Source: Palsa-1150 sp036490515
Lineage (GTDB): Bacteria > Myxococcota_A > Polyangia > Polyangiales > Polyangiaceae
Assembly (NCBI GenBank): GCA_036490515.1
Contig: DASXDU010000007.1
Coordinates: forward strand, 186,001 to 250,000
Length of the DNA stretch: 64,000 nt
Direction: 5' to 3'
The translations under genes were made by a program, and so were the position numbers. How positions within the stretch are numbered: position 1 is the stretch's first letter; every line of letters starts with the position of its first letter. Below, piece by piece: positions 47,648-55,735 of the stretch. The notes below the pieces were generated by a model, which saw only the letters and a program-made list of their open reading frames with translations, made no database searches and had not been told where the DNA came from.

Positions 47648-47665
47648 GGTAACGAACGTGTTACC
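47648..47665. promoter_or_regulatory. Dyad upstream of ArsR gene
   Basis: GGTAAC, six bases, GTTACC: a perfect inverted repeat ending ten bases before the GTG start of the ArsR gene. Its position fits an autorepression operator. Confidence 0.55.
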
Positions 47666-47674
47666 CATTGCGAC

Positions 47675-48058
47675 GTGGATGCCGTCGCCCAGGCGCTCGC
47701 TGATCCGATCCGGCGCGAGATCCTCGAGACGCTTCGCGATGCGCCGTGCACGGCCGGCGCTATCGCCGACATGTTTCCCGTGAGCCGCCCTGCCGTCAGC
47801 CGGCACCTCCGGGTGCTCCGCGAAGCGGGCCTCGTGCGCGACACGGTGAGCGGCCGCGAGCGCCAGTACTCGCTCGCCCTCGAGGCCCTCGCGCCGCTGG
47901 AGGCCTTCCTCGCGCGCCTTCACGGGCCTGGCGTCTGGAACCGGCGCCTCGATGCGCTCGAGACCGAGGTCCATCGCGCCCGTCGGCGGCGCGAAACCCG
48001 GGAGCAAGTCACCGAAGAGAAAGCTCGAACCAGGACCCCGAAGAGGAAGACAGCATGA
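47675..48058 (+). CDS. ArsR-family winged-helix regulator
   Basis: A 127-residue regulator with a GTG start. The winged helix is complete: VAQALADPIRREILETLRDA, CTAGAIADMFPVSRPAVSRH, LRVLREAGLV, then the wing GRERQYSLALE. The metal-binding cysteines of true ArsR/SmtB sensors are absent; this is the branch paired with SRPBCC proteins in Myxococcota and Actinobacteria. The stop overlaps the next gene start in ATGA, so the pair is coupled. The 47648 dyad lies just upstream. The signal is unknown. Confidence 0.9.
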   Translation: MDAVAQALADPIRREILETLRDAPCTAGAIADMFPVSRPAVSRHLRVLREAGLVRDTVSGRERQYSLALEALAPLEAFLARLHGPGVWNRRLDALETEVHRARRRRETREQVTEEKARTRTPKRKTA

Positions 48059-48537
48059 ACCCCAAGCCCACCGGCCGCCTCCGCGGCGACGATCTCGTTC
48101 TCACCCGAACCTTCCGCGCGCCCATCGACGACGTCTGGACGAGCGTGACCAGCTCCGAGAGCACGGCGCGCTGGTTCGGCCCCTGGGAGCGCACCGGCGA
48201 CGACGACAAGAAGATCCGCATCCAGATGGCCTTCGAGGAAGGCAAGCCGTGGCTCGACGGCACGATAGAGCACTGCGAAGCGCCGCATCATCTCGCCGTC
48301 CGCACGAAGGGCGGCTACGGCGAGAAGCTTCTCTCGATGAGGCTCAGCGAATCCGCCGGAACGACGACCCTCGAGTTCGTTCATCATCGCGTCAACCGCA
48401 AGGCGGTGGGCGAGCTTGGCCCGGGCTGGGAGTTCTACCTCGACGCGCTCGTGGCGTCGCGCGACGGGCATCCGCCGCCGGCGTTCGACGCGTACTACCC
48501 CGCGCAGAAGGAGTACTTCACCTCGCTCGAGGGATGA
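48055..48537 (+). CDS. SRPBCC/AHSA1-domain protein
   Basis: A 160-residue START-like protein of the AHSA1 (activator of Hsp90 ATPase) group. Typical parts are VLTRTFRAPIDDVWTSVTS at the start, a WFGPWER strand, the GTIEHCEAPHHLAV middle and a long C-terminal helix (GPGWEFYLDALVASRDG). It probably binds a hydrophobic ligand in a deep cavity. Genes like it commonly sit directly behind an ArsR regulator, as here. Function in these pairs is poorly known. Confidence 0.88.
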   Translation: MNPKPTGRLRGDDLVLTRTFRAPIDDVWTSVTSSESTARWFGPWERTGDDDKKIRIQMAFEEGKPWLDGTIEHCEAPHHLAVRTKGGYGEKLLSMRLSESAGTTTLEFVHHRVNRKAVGELGPGWEFYLDALVASRDGHPPPAFDAYYPAQKEYFTSLEG

Positions 48538-48538
48538 A

Positions 48539-49033
48539 TCAAGCCGGGGAGCGAGGCTTGACGGCGGCGATCCGGACGAGTGGCGACGACAGGAAGCGCT
48601 GGACGGCGAGGGGCGCGAGGCCGGCGGCGCTCTGCCAGGCCTGCGTCTCCGCGACGGAGTAGACGCCGGCCGCGCTGAGCAGCGAGAAGAACAGGTTCTG
48701 CGCGCTCGACACCGTATCCGACGACGCGCTCATCTCGGGCCGGACGAAGTCCTGGACGAGGAAGTGCCCTCCCGGCCTGAGGGCGCGCGCGGCCTTCCGT
48801 GCGATCAGGCGGTTCTTCTCGTCGTCGAAAAGGTGAGCGACGTTCGAGAGGAGGATCACGTCGTACGCGGCTTCGCCGAGGTCGACGTCGAGGACGTCGC
48901 CGGACCGATGGCGGACGCGCCCCTCGCCATTGATCGACGCGAGCAGCGGGGCGGCCGCGTCGATGGCCTCGGGCAACTCGAGCACCTCGGCGCGCATCGC
49001 GGGGACGCGCCGGCAAGCGCCAGCGCGATCCAC
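48539..49033 (-). pseudogene. Truncated SAM-dependent O-methyltransferase
   Basis: About 164 codons matching the C-terminal half of hydroxyneurosporene/acetylserotonin-type O-methyltransferases: EVLELPEAIDAAAPLL, GDVLDVDLGEAAYDVILLSN, ARALRPGGHFLVQDF and LRIAA-like end. The N-terminal dimerisation domain and the glycine-rich SAM motif I are missing. A short upstream piece (PREWIALALA) sits in another frame, so the gene is truncated and probably also frameshifted. It is divergent from the TetR gene whose operator dyads lie between them. Activity is unlikely. Confidence 0.62.
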
Positions 49034-49093
49034 TCCCTGGGACTCTGGGCACGAACGGTGAGCTTCACGGCGGCTCCCCCCCCCTTTCCGTTG

Positions 49094-49110
49094 GTTGACA
49101 ACCTGTACAC
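49094..49110. promoter_or_regulatory. Half-degenerate TetR operator copy with TTGACA
   Basis: GTTGACA-ACC-TGTACAC, similar to the perfect dyad 27 bp downstream. It includes a consensus TTGACA hexamer at 49095-49100, a likely -35 element for the TetR gene; the -10 is weak. Confidence 0.5.
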
Positions 49111-49120
49111 TACGAATACG

Positions 49121-49137
49121 GTTGACACCATGTCAAC
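49121..49137. promoter_or_regulatory. Perfect dyad at the TetR start codon
   Basis: GTTGACA-CCA-TGTCAAC, perfect 7-base arms with the TetR ATG (49130) at its centre. A repressor bound here would block its own expression and could affect the divergent methyltransferase remnant. Confidence 0.68.
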
Positions 49138-49768
49138 GGCGCGGGACTCGACCCGCGAGCGAATCCTCACCGCGGCGCGCGCGCTCCTCGTCGAGCGGAG
49201 CTACCACGGGACGGGCATCGACGAGATCGCGCGCGCGGCGGGTGTCACGCGGCAGGCGGTCTACGGGTACCACTTCGGGTCGAAGGCGGAGCTCCTGACC
49301 GCGATGGTCGACCACGTCGATCGCGTCGAAGGTGTGGCCGCGCTCTTCGAGCCCGTCGAGAGAGCGAAGGACGCGGTGGGCGCCCTGCGGGCGTTGGTGC
49401 GTGCCGTCGCGGAGCTCTGGCCCCGCATCGGCGACCTCGCGCGCGTGCTCGACGGGGCGAGGCACACGGACCCCGCCGCGGAGGCCGCGTGGCGCAGCCG
49501 CGCCGTCGTGCGCCGTCGCGGCATCGGGCGCCTGATGGCCCGCGTGAAGCTCGAGGGGCTCCTCGCGCCGGGCTGGACCCAGGCGGCGGCGACCGATCTG
49601 GCGCTGGGCTTGCTGTCTCCGCAGCTCCACGCATTTCTCGTGGGCGAGTGCGGCTGGACGCGGAGCAACTACGTCACGCGGGTCGAGGCGATCCTCGTCG
49701 GCACCCTGGTCCGCACTGGGCGCGCGGCGCCTGCCCCGCGACGCTCGACTCGTTCACGAGGTTCGTGA
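49130..49768 (+). CDS. TetR/AcrR-family regulator
   Basis: A 212-residue TetR repressor: helix-turn-helix at residues 8-54 (TRERILTAARALLVERSYHG, IDEIARAAGVTRQAVYGYHF), then a helical ligand domain of the TetR_C type with LGLLSPQLHAFLVGE. The ATG lies in the centre of a perfect operator-like dyad. Its last 15 bases overlap the convergent CRP/FNR gene end. Inducer unknown. Confidence 0.9.
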   Translation: MSTARDSTRERILTAARALLVERSYHGTGIDEIARAAGVTRQAVYGYHFGSKAELLTAMVDHVDRVEGVAALFEPVERAKDAVGALRALVRAVAELWPRIGDLARVLDGARHTDPAAEAAWRSRAVVRRRGIGRLMARVKLEGLLAPGWTQAAATDLALGLLSPQLHAFLVGECGWTRSNYVTRVEAILVGTLVRTGRAAPAPRRSTRSRGS

Positions 49769-50482
49769 CGCACGCGAAGACGACGCTGCTCGCAGCGACC
49801 GCCGCAGGCCCTTCAGGTCGAGCACCTCGACGCGTCCGTACGCGAGGCGCACCCAGCCCTTCGCCTCCATCGCCTTGAGCGCCTGGTTCACCGTCTGGCG
49901 GGACGTCGCCAGCATCGTCGCGAGCGTCTCCTGGCTGATACCGACGTCGCGCGTGCTGCCGTCGCTCCATTCGCCGTAGCCCTCGGCGATGAGCACGAGG
50001 CGGTGGGCGAGCCGTGCCGGAACGGGCAGGAGCTGGCTGTCCTCCATCGCGCCGAACGCGAGGCGGAGCTTGCCCGTCAGCAGGAGGGACATGTCGCGCC
50101 ACCAGCGAGGCTCCCGGTCGAGCGCGGCGAGCAAGGGCTCCTGCGGTACGTGGACGACGAGGGCCTCGGTCTCGGCCGTGAGGTCGTGCGTGCGTGGCAG
50201 GCGGTCGAAGAGGGGGATCTCGCCGACCCAGTTGGGAGCCTCGACGATCGTCAGGAGCGCCACCTTGCCCTCGCCGTCGGTCCCGCTCGCGCGGAGCTGG
50301 CCCTCGACGACGCCGTACATGCCGCTCGGCGCGTCGCCCCGGGCGAAGAGGCGCCCCCTGGGCTTCAGCTCCTTCAGGAAGGACATCGATACGATGGCGT
50401 CCTGGAACGCCTCGGGAAGCCCACGAAACCACCGGCCCGCGCGGAGCATTTCCCGGTAGTCGGCGACCCGCTTTCGGCCCAT
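49754..50482 (-). CDS. CRP/FNR-family transcriptional regulator
   Basis: A 242-residue regulator with a cyclic-nucleotide-binding fold (about residues 10-125: FKELKPRG-like RGRLFARGDAPSGMYGVVEG and a DRLPRTHDLTAETEALVV strand pair) and a C-terminal winged helix (STRDVGISQETLATMLATSR, TVNQALKAMEAKGWV). No FNR iron-sulfur cysteines are seen. The ATG at 50482 has GGAGGG upstream; an in-frame ATG at 50527 would start inside the dyad at 50514. It is divergent from an envelope gene. Ligand unknown. Confidence 0.9.
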   Translation of the reverse strand: MGRKRVADYREMLRAGRWFRGLPEAFQDAIVSMSFLKELKPRGRLFARGDAPSGMYGVVEGQLRASGTDGEGKVALLTIVEAPNWVGEIPLFDRLPRTHDLTAETEALVVHVPQEPLLAALDREPRWWRDMSLLLTGKLRLAFGAMEDSQLLPVPARLAHRLVLIAEGYGEWSDGSTRDVGISQETLATMLATSRQTVNQALKAMEAKGWVRLAYGRVEVLDLKGLRRSLRAASSSRASRTS

Positions 50483-50513
50483 CGCACCGCCCTCCGTTCG
50501 ATCGTCTGGCCCA

Positions 50514-50533
50514 ACTGTCGCGCGCACGACAGT
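50514..50533. promoter_or_regulatory. CRP/FNR-type dyad between divergent genes
   Basis: ACTGTCG, six bases (CGCGCA), CGACAGT. The two inner boxes TGTCG and CGACA keep the CRP spacing (TGTGA-N6-TCACA). It lies 32 bases upstream of the CRP/FNR start and 61 bases upstream of the gene at 50594, so it could control both. Confidence 0.65.
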
Positions 50534-50593
50534 CGCGCCGCGGGCTCACGACCATACTCCTCCTCGTCACCGGGAAAACAACAGGAGAGCGCC

Positions 50594-51292
50594 ATGAACC
50601 CCGTCCTCGCCACCCTCTCGGCCGCCGCCGTCCTCGTCGCCGCGGTCGCCTTCCCCTCCACGGCCCGCGCCGACGAGGACGCCGCGCCGCAGGCCGCTTC
50701 GAGAGCGGACAACGACTTCCTCTTCCCCGGCGACGGCAAGGTCTCGCTCACGGGGTCGACGGGACTGCCCTACGCGGCGCTCGGCGAGGTGTCCGTCGGC
50801 GTCGGGGATCGGCTCGCGGTGGGGGGGCTCGTCGCCGGGGGTCCGTTCCTCGGGGGCTTCGCGACGGGTGTGTACCCGCGGCTCGACGTCGCGCACTTCG
50901 GGCCGATGCGGCTGGTGCTCGAGGCGCCCGTCGTCTGGTATCCGGACCTCCAGAACACGGACAACTGGATCGTCGCACGCCCCGACGTGCGCATCGAGGG
51001 GAGGACCGGGCACGTTCGCATCCACGCCAGCGCGGGCGCGATGTACGCGAAGATGATCGGCGCGACGCCCGTGCAAGGCCCGGTCGCGGCGTACGGCGGC
51101 AACGGTCTGCCCTCGGGTGTGCAGCAGGGGACCGTGTGGAACACGGCGGGTGCCGGGGTCGCGCTCGCGCTTTCGCCGCGCACGTCGGTCTTCGCCGAGG
51201 GCTTCCTCATCCTGCACGGGGTCGAGCTCGCCGGCCCCGAGTGGTTCGCCCTGCCGTGCGGGTCGTTCCTCGGCGTGTCCACGACTCTGTGA
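50594..51292 (+). CDS. Exported beta-rich protein, probable outer-membrane barrel
   Basis: A 232-residue protein with a signal peptide ending in STARA. The mature part alternates hydrophobic and Gly/aromatic residues (VSLTGSTGLPYAALGEVSVG, RLAVGGLVAGGPFLGG, MRLVLEAPVVWYPDL, VRIHASAGAMYAK), typical of outer-membrane strands. A Shine-Dalgarno ACAGGAGAG precedes the ATG. It is followed after 9 bases by a CxxCH lipoprotein gene and likely shares its promoter, near the CRP-type dyad. Exact family unknown. Confidence 0.72.
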   Translation: MNPVLATLSAAAVLVAAVAFPSTARADEDAAPQAASRADNDFLFPGDGKVSLTGSTGLPYAALGEVSVGVGDRLAVGGLVAGGPFLGGFATGVYPRLDVAHFGPMRLVLEAPVVWYPDLQNTDNWIVARPDVRIEGRTGHVRIHASAGAMYAKMIGATPVQGPVAAYGGNGLPSGVQQGTVWNTAGAGVALALSPRTSVFAEGFLILHGVELAGPEWFALPCGSFLGVSTTL

Positions 51293-51301
51293 GGATGGAC
51301 C

Positions 51302-52351
51302 ATGAACCGCTCCTTCCTTCCCGCCCTGGCGCTTCTCGTGCTCTCGACGCCCGCGTGCACCGCCGCGAGCGGCGCGTCGAGCGTCCCGTCCCGGTGCGAG
51401 GCCATCGAGATCGACCCCACGCGCGAGCTCGCCGTCACGGACGCGGATGTCGTCGGCGATCCGGACGTGCAGTTCTCGCGCGTGATGGCGGCGGTGCTCG
51501 GCGCACCGGGCGGCGTGCCGGCGCGCGCATGGATGGACGCCTGGTCGGCGATGCCGGGCGAGGGCAGCCTGAACGACGAGGTGACGGCTCCGTGGGCCGC
51601 GACGAGCGCGACGGGGCTCGACCTCACGCGCGCCCCGTTCGAGCTCGTCGCCATCGTCAATCGGGTCGACTTCGCGGCGCTGACGCCTGCGCAGCCGGGC
51701 GAGCTTCGCTTCGTGTATGGCCTCGTGACGGCGGGGACGCGCCGTCCGTTGACGGTCAACGTCGAGCTCCAGCTTCCGCCGACGCATACCCCCGCGGAGT
51801 GGGCGGCCGAGTGGCACGCGCTCGGAACGCTCACGGGCGACGCGTACCGCGCGGGGCTCCTGTCGATCGTCGACGAGGTCCTCGCCGCGCCGCTCGCCGG
51901 GCAGGTGCGCACGCAGGACGCGCGCGGCGACGTGCCGATCCTCCTCGAGTTCGATCTCCACGGCCAGGCGCCGCTCGTCCCGAGTCTGCTCGTCGATCAG
52001 CCCGCCCCGAGCGTGAGCCCGGCCGACCTCGCGGCGTACGTCTCCGCGCACCAGGACGAGGTCATGACGAGCTCGGAGATCCTGCCGGCGTCGATGCTTG
52101 CCGGATCGGCTCGCACGGTGCCTCCGAGCTTCGGGCTGCCCGGAGTCCCCTCGGACGTCGCCACCGCCTTCACGAACACCACGTGCACCGGGTGCCATAC
52201 GTCGGAGCCGGCGATCGACGGCACGTTCCACGTCTCGCCGCTCCGGCGGGGCACGGATGCGCTCTCGACCTTCCTGCTCGATCCGAGCGGCCCCACCGAC
52301 GAGCTGAGCCGGCGCGCCGAGGTGATGCGGGGCCTGCTCTGCCAGCCGTGA
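51302..52351 (+). CDS. Lipoprotein with CTGCH motif
   Basis: A 349-residue lipoprotein; signal peptide with lipobox STPAC. The mature part is a single large domain (FELVAIVNRVDFAAL, ELRFVYGLVTAG, LTVNVELQLPP, HALGTLTGDAYRAGL) of a family seen in myxobacteria, with near its C-terminus CTGCHTSEPAIDG and FHVSPLRRGTDAL. The CxxCH suggests one covalent haem, although a metal or structural role is possible. It probably acts in the envelope together with the preceding gene. Confidence 0.75.
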   Translation: MNRSFLPALALLVLSTPACTAASGASSVPSRCEAIEIDPTRELAVTDADVVGDPDVQFSRVMAAVLGAPGGVPARAWMDAWSAMPGEGSLNDEVTAPWAATSATGLDLTRAPFELVAIVNRVDFAALTPAQPGELRFVYGLVTAGTRRPLTVNVELQLPPTHTPAEWAAEWHALGTLTGDAYRAGLLSIVDEVLAAPLAGQVRTQDARGDVPILLEFDLHGQAPLVPSLLVDQPAPSVSPADLAAYVSAHQDEVMTSSEILPASMLAGSARTVPPSFGLPGVPSDVATAFTNTTCTGCHTSEPAIDGTFHVSPLRRGTDALSTFLLDPSGPTDELSRRAEVMRGLLCQP

Positions 52352-52468
52352 AGGCGGACGACACATCGAGCCGTCTCGACTCGGCGTGACCCGCGCGGCC
52401 TAGCTCGGCTGCGTCGCCATGGAGTCCAATCTAGAAAAGAGGGCGTGCGCTTGCGCGCCAGGAACCCC

Positions 52469-53854
52469 ATGGCATCGACCCTTCAATCGGACGCTCTCGT
52501 CTTCTTCGGCGCGACGGGAGACCTCGCCTACAAGATGGTGTTCCCGGCGCTGCAGCGGCTGGCCAAGCACGGTCGGCTCGACATGCCGGTGATCGGCGTG
52601 GCCAAGGCCGGATGGAGCCTCGAGCAGCTCGTGGCACGTGCGCGCGACAGCGTGCAAGAGCATGGCGGCATCGACGAGGCCGCGTTCGCCGAGCTCTCCT
52701 CGCGCCTCGCATACATCGACGGGGACTACGCCGACCCCGATACGTTCGCGCGGCTCCGCAAGGCGCTCGGAGCTGCGAGCCATCCGCTCCACTACCTGGC
52801 GATCCCGCCCACGCTGTTTCCGCTCGTGGTGAAGGAGCTCGATCGGTCCGGGTGCGCCAAGGGCTCGCGCGTCGTGGTGGAGAAGCCGTTCGGGCACGAC
52901 CGCGCGTCGGCGCGGAAGCTGAACGAGACGCTCCTCGGCGTGTTCCCCGAGAAGGCCGTCTTCCGCATCGACCACTTCCTCGGCAAGGAGGCAGATCAAG
53001 GCATCCTCTACTTCCGCTTCGCGAACTCGCTGCTCGAGCCGCTCTGGGACCACAACCGGGTCGCGAGTGTCCGGATCACGATGGCCGAGTCGTTCGGTGT
53101 GAAGGGACGCGGGCCTCTCTACGAGCAGACCGGCGCGATCCGCGACGTCGTCCAGAATCATCTGCTTCAGGTCGTCGCCACGCTTGCGATGGAGCCGCCG
53201 GCGGGCCACGACGTCGAGTCGTTGCGCGACGCTCGCTCGGCGCTCCTCGAGCGCATCGCGCCGGTTCGCCCCGAGGACGTCGTGCGCGGGCAGTTCGTCG
53301 GCTATCACGAGGAGCCCGGCGTCGCGCCCACGTCGCGCGTCGAGACGTTCGCAGCGCTTCGACTCCGGATCGATACGCCGCGGTGGAAAGGCGTGCCGTT
53401 CGTGATCCGCGCGGGAAAGTGCCTTCCCGTCACGTGCACCGAGGCGCTGGTCGAGCTGAAGCCGCCCGGCTCGACGCCCTTCACGTCGGACGCCGAGGCC
53501 GGTTCCCTCGGGAACTACGCGCGCTTCCGGGTCGATCCCACGTTCCAGATCGCGCTCGGCGTGCGCACGAAGGTTCCGGGCGAATCGATGCACGGTCACC
53601 ACGTCGAGATGCTGGCGAGCGAGCGCGAAGCCGAGACCATGAGCCCGTACGAGCGCCTCCTCGGGGATGCGCTGGCCGGAGACGCCACGCTCTTCGCGCG
53701 CGAGGACGCGGTCGAAGCCGAGTGGCGCGTGGTGGACGGCATCGTCGGCGACGTCACGCCGATCCACGCGTACCAGCCGGGGACGTGGGGTCCCCGGCAG
53801 GCCGATGCGCTCTACGCGCACGCCGGGGGGTGGCGCCCTCCCGTCATGACGTGA
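52469..53854 (+). CDS. zwf: Glucose-6-phosphate 1-dehydrogenase
   Basis: A 461-residue cytosolic enzyme of the oxidative pentose phosphate pathway. The NADP-binding motif is GATGDLA at residues 14-20 (family usual GASGDLA). VVEKPFGHD and the substrate-binding RIDHFLGKE are intact, as are the RAGKCLP and GHHVEMLASE regions. Length is slightly shorter than the usual about 490. The ATG at 52469 is used; an in-frame GTG at 52445 is possible. No gnd, pgl or glycolytic neighbours are present. The call is secure. Confidence 0.95.
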   Translation: MASTLQSDALVFFGATGDLAYKMVFPALQRLAKHGRLDMPVIGVAKAGWSLEQLVARARDSVQEHGGIDEAAFAELSSRLAYIDGDYADPDTFARLRKALGAASHPLHYLAIPPTLFPLVVKELDRSGCAKGSRVVVEKPFGHDRASARKLNETLLGVFPEKAVFRIDHFLGKEADQGILYFRFANSLLEPLWDHNRVASVRITMAESFGVKGRGPLYEQTGAIRDVVQNHLLQVVATLAMEPPAGHDVESLRDARSALLERIAPVRPEDVVRGQFVGYHEEPGVAPTSRVETFAALRLRIDTPRWKGVPFVIRAGKCLPVTCTEALVELKPPGSTPFTSDAEAGSLGNYARFRVDPTFQIALGVRTKVPGESMHGHHVEMLASEREAETMSPYERLLGDALAGDATLFAREDAVEAEWRVVDGIVGDVTPIHAYQPGTWGPRQADALYAHAGGWRPPVMT

Positions 53855-53896
53855 GCCTCGCGAGCGTCGGTTGCGGGCCGTTCTTTGGCCCCCGGC

Positions 53897-55114
53897 TCAC
53901 GGCTTGGCGATCCTCATCACGCTGCCGGTCGCGCAGCCCGTACCTCCGTCGCAGTCGCCCGCGTCGACCCAGTAGACGCTCGTCGCGTCGAGGACGATGC
54001 CCTCCGGAAGCTGCTGATCACCGGCGACGATGACGGGCGTGCCGCCGGTCAGCGGGACCCTCATCACCGCGCCGTTCGACGAGGCGGGCCAGCCGTCCCA
54101 GCTCGTCCAGTAGAGGTTCGAGCCGTCGACGGCCATCGCCTGCGGCTCTCCCGCGTCGAGTGTCGCCAGCGTGGTCGGCGCACCGCCGTCCGCCGGGGCC
54201 GCGAGGATCTGCGAGCACGTGCCCGTGCCCGATGGGCACTCTACCTGGTTCGCCCAGTACACGTGCGCCGTGTCGGCCGCGAGGCACCACACGGAGCTCG
54301 TCGACGCACCCGAAGCGATCACCGTGGGCTGCGCACAACCCTGCAGGCTGCATGCGGCCACGACGCCGGCGCCGCCGACCCCACCGCCGTCGCAGCCGGA
54401 CCCCAGGCAGCAATTCGTCCCCGTGCAGCTCACCGGGTACGTCGTCCAGACGAGCTGCGTCGAGGTGCCGACGAGCCCCTGGATGACGCCCTCGCCTGTC
54501 GCCGTGGCGGAGGCCAGGGTCGCGATCGCGCCGCCCGCGCCGCCGGCGGGCGCGGACAGGACGCTCGCCGCGTCCGACCAGTACACGCGCGACGCACCCA
54601 CGTAGAGCCCGACGGTGCTGTCGTGCCCCTCGCTCGCGACGACGACCGGCGTACCTCCCCCGAGCGGGACGCGCGTCACCGTGCCCGCCCAGAAGTCGGT
54701 CCAGTAGACGCTCGACGCGTCGAGCGCGACGCTCGCCGGGCTCGCCTGCTGCGAGGCCAGCGTCACGGGCGCCCCGCCGCCAAGCGCGACCTTCATGACG
54801 GTGCCGTCCTTCGAGGAATTCGACGTGCCGGCATTGACCCAGTAGACGCTCGTCCCGTCCACGGCGACGGCGGCCGGATTGTTCTGGCCGGAGGCGAGCG
54901 TCACCGGCGTACCTCCTCCCGAGGAGCCGGACCCTGACTGGCCGCCGCTCGATCCGCTCGACGACGACCCGCCCGACGACGCGCCCCCCCCGCCGTCGCT
55001 CCCGGGGCCGAAGGCCGACGAGGGCGACGACCCCGACGAGCAGCCCCAGGCTGTCGCCGCGACCAGAATCCATCCGAAGACGTGTGCCCGCCGGGTCAGA
55101 GTTCGCAGTCGCAT
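53897..55114 (-). CDS. Beta-propeller lipoprotein (repeat xVxVDGxxVYWxx)
   Basis: A 405-residue lipoprotein with signal peptide ending in TAWGC and a Ser/Gly-rich linker to about residue 70. At least six repeats of about 40-50 residues follow, with the core AVAVDGTSVYWVN, SVALDASSVYWTD, GLYVGASRVYWSD, CLAADTAHVYWAN, AMAVDGSNLYWTS and GIVLDATSVYWVD. This is a YWTD/LDL-receptor-type propeller pattern common in myxobacterial lipoproteins. GAGGAGG lies just upstream of the ATG at 55114. Probably a surface binding protein; ligand unknown. Confidence 0.82.
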   Translation of the reverse strand: MRLRTLTRRAHVFGWILVAATAWGCSSGSSPSSAFGPGSDGGGGASSGGSSSSGSSGGQSGSGSSGGGTPVTLASGQNNPAAVAVDGTSVYWVNAGTSNSSKDGTVMKVALGGGAPVTLASQQASPASVALDASSVYWTDFWAGTVTRVPLGGGTPVVVASEGHDSTVGLYVGASRVYWSDAASVLSAPAGGAGGAIATLASATATGEGVIQGLVGTSTQLVWTTYPVSCTGTNCCLGSGCDGGGVGGAGVVAACSLQGCAQPTVIASGASTSSVWCLAADTAHVYWANQVECPSGTGTCSQILAAPADGGAPTTLATLDAGEPQAMAVDGSNLYWTSWDGWPASSNGAVMRVPLTGGTPVIVAGDQQLPEGIVLDATSVYWVDAGDCDGGTGCATGSVMRIAKP

Positions 55115-55262
55115 GGGAGCCTCCTCGCATGAGGGACCGTGGAGTCCGTGTGCGAGGTTGGACGGCGGTACGCCGAAGCACGTGCAAAGCGAGCGTGCGG
55201 TCGGTCCCACGCGGGACGTTCAAGAGACGCGGAAGTCCGTCGTCCTCCGCGCGGCGCGCGCG

Positions 55263-55565
55263 CTACTTCGACAGCTTCGCGGCGAGAAGGTCCACCGGGT
55301 CGATCTTCGGCGGCTCGGCGAGGAGCTCGCCCGCCTTCGCCATCAGCGCCGCGGCGATGGGGCCGCCCAGGTGGGCCTTGCGACCGGCGTCGTCCGGGAA
55401 TGCATCGAAGATCCCGAACTCCGACTTCGACAGCCGCAGGGCGAACCACACGATCGTGGAATGCTCCGCCTCCGCGAGGGGCAGCGCGCCCGCGAGGAAC
55501 GCAGCGACCTCCTCTTCCTTGCCCGGCTTCGCGACCAGCCGTACCAGCAGTCCGACCTTGACCAT
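55263..55565 (-). CDS. Antibiotic biosynthesis monooxygenase (ABM)-fold protein
   Basis: A 100-residue dimeric ferredoxin-like protein of the ABM/quinol monooxygenase group: VKVGLLVRLVAKPGKEEEVA, then WFALRLSKSEFGIFDAFPDD and GRKAHLGGPIAAALM. AAGGAGG precedes the ATG at 55565. It is divergent from the DJ-1/AraC regulator and may be regulated by it, since the 55646 repeats lie between them. Substrate unknown; many such proteins act on quinones or methylglyoxal-like compounds. Confidence 0.85.
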   Translation of the reverse strand: MVKVGLLVRLVAKPGKEEEVAAFLAGALPLAEAEHSTIVWFALRLSKSEFGIFDAFPDDAGRKAHLGGPIAAALMAKAGELLAEPPKIDPVDLLAAKLSK

Positions 55566-55645
55566 GGGAATCCTCCTTCGAGGACGCGTCATCGCGTCCG
55601 GAGAGGCAACCTAGGGCTGGCCTGCGCGAGACGTCAGTCTCGAAA

Positions 55646-55673
55646 GCGCCAACGATCGTAGCGATCGCGCCAA
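55646..55673 (+). promoter_or_regulatory. GCGCCAA direct-repeat element (site 1)
   Basis: GCGCCAA at 55646 and again at 55667, 21 bp apart, lying in the divergent region between the ABM gene (81 bases away) and the AraC-type regulator (63 bases to its ATG). A likely binding site for that regulator. Confidence 0.62.
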
Positions 55674-55735
55674 GGTCGGGAACGCTACCGGAGATGGCGC
55701 TTTCGCCACCGCCGCGGGTGCTACCGTCTTCGGCC

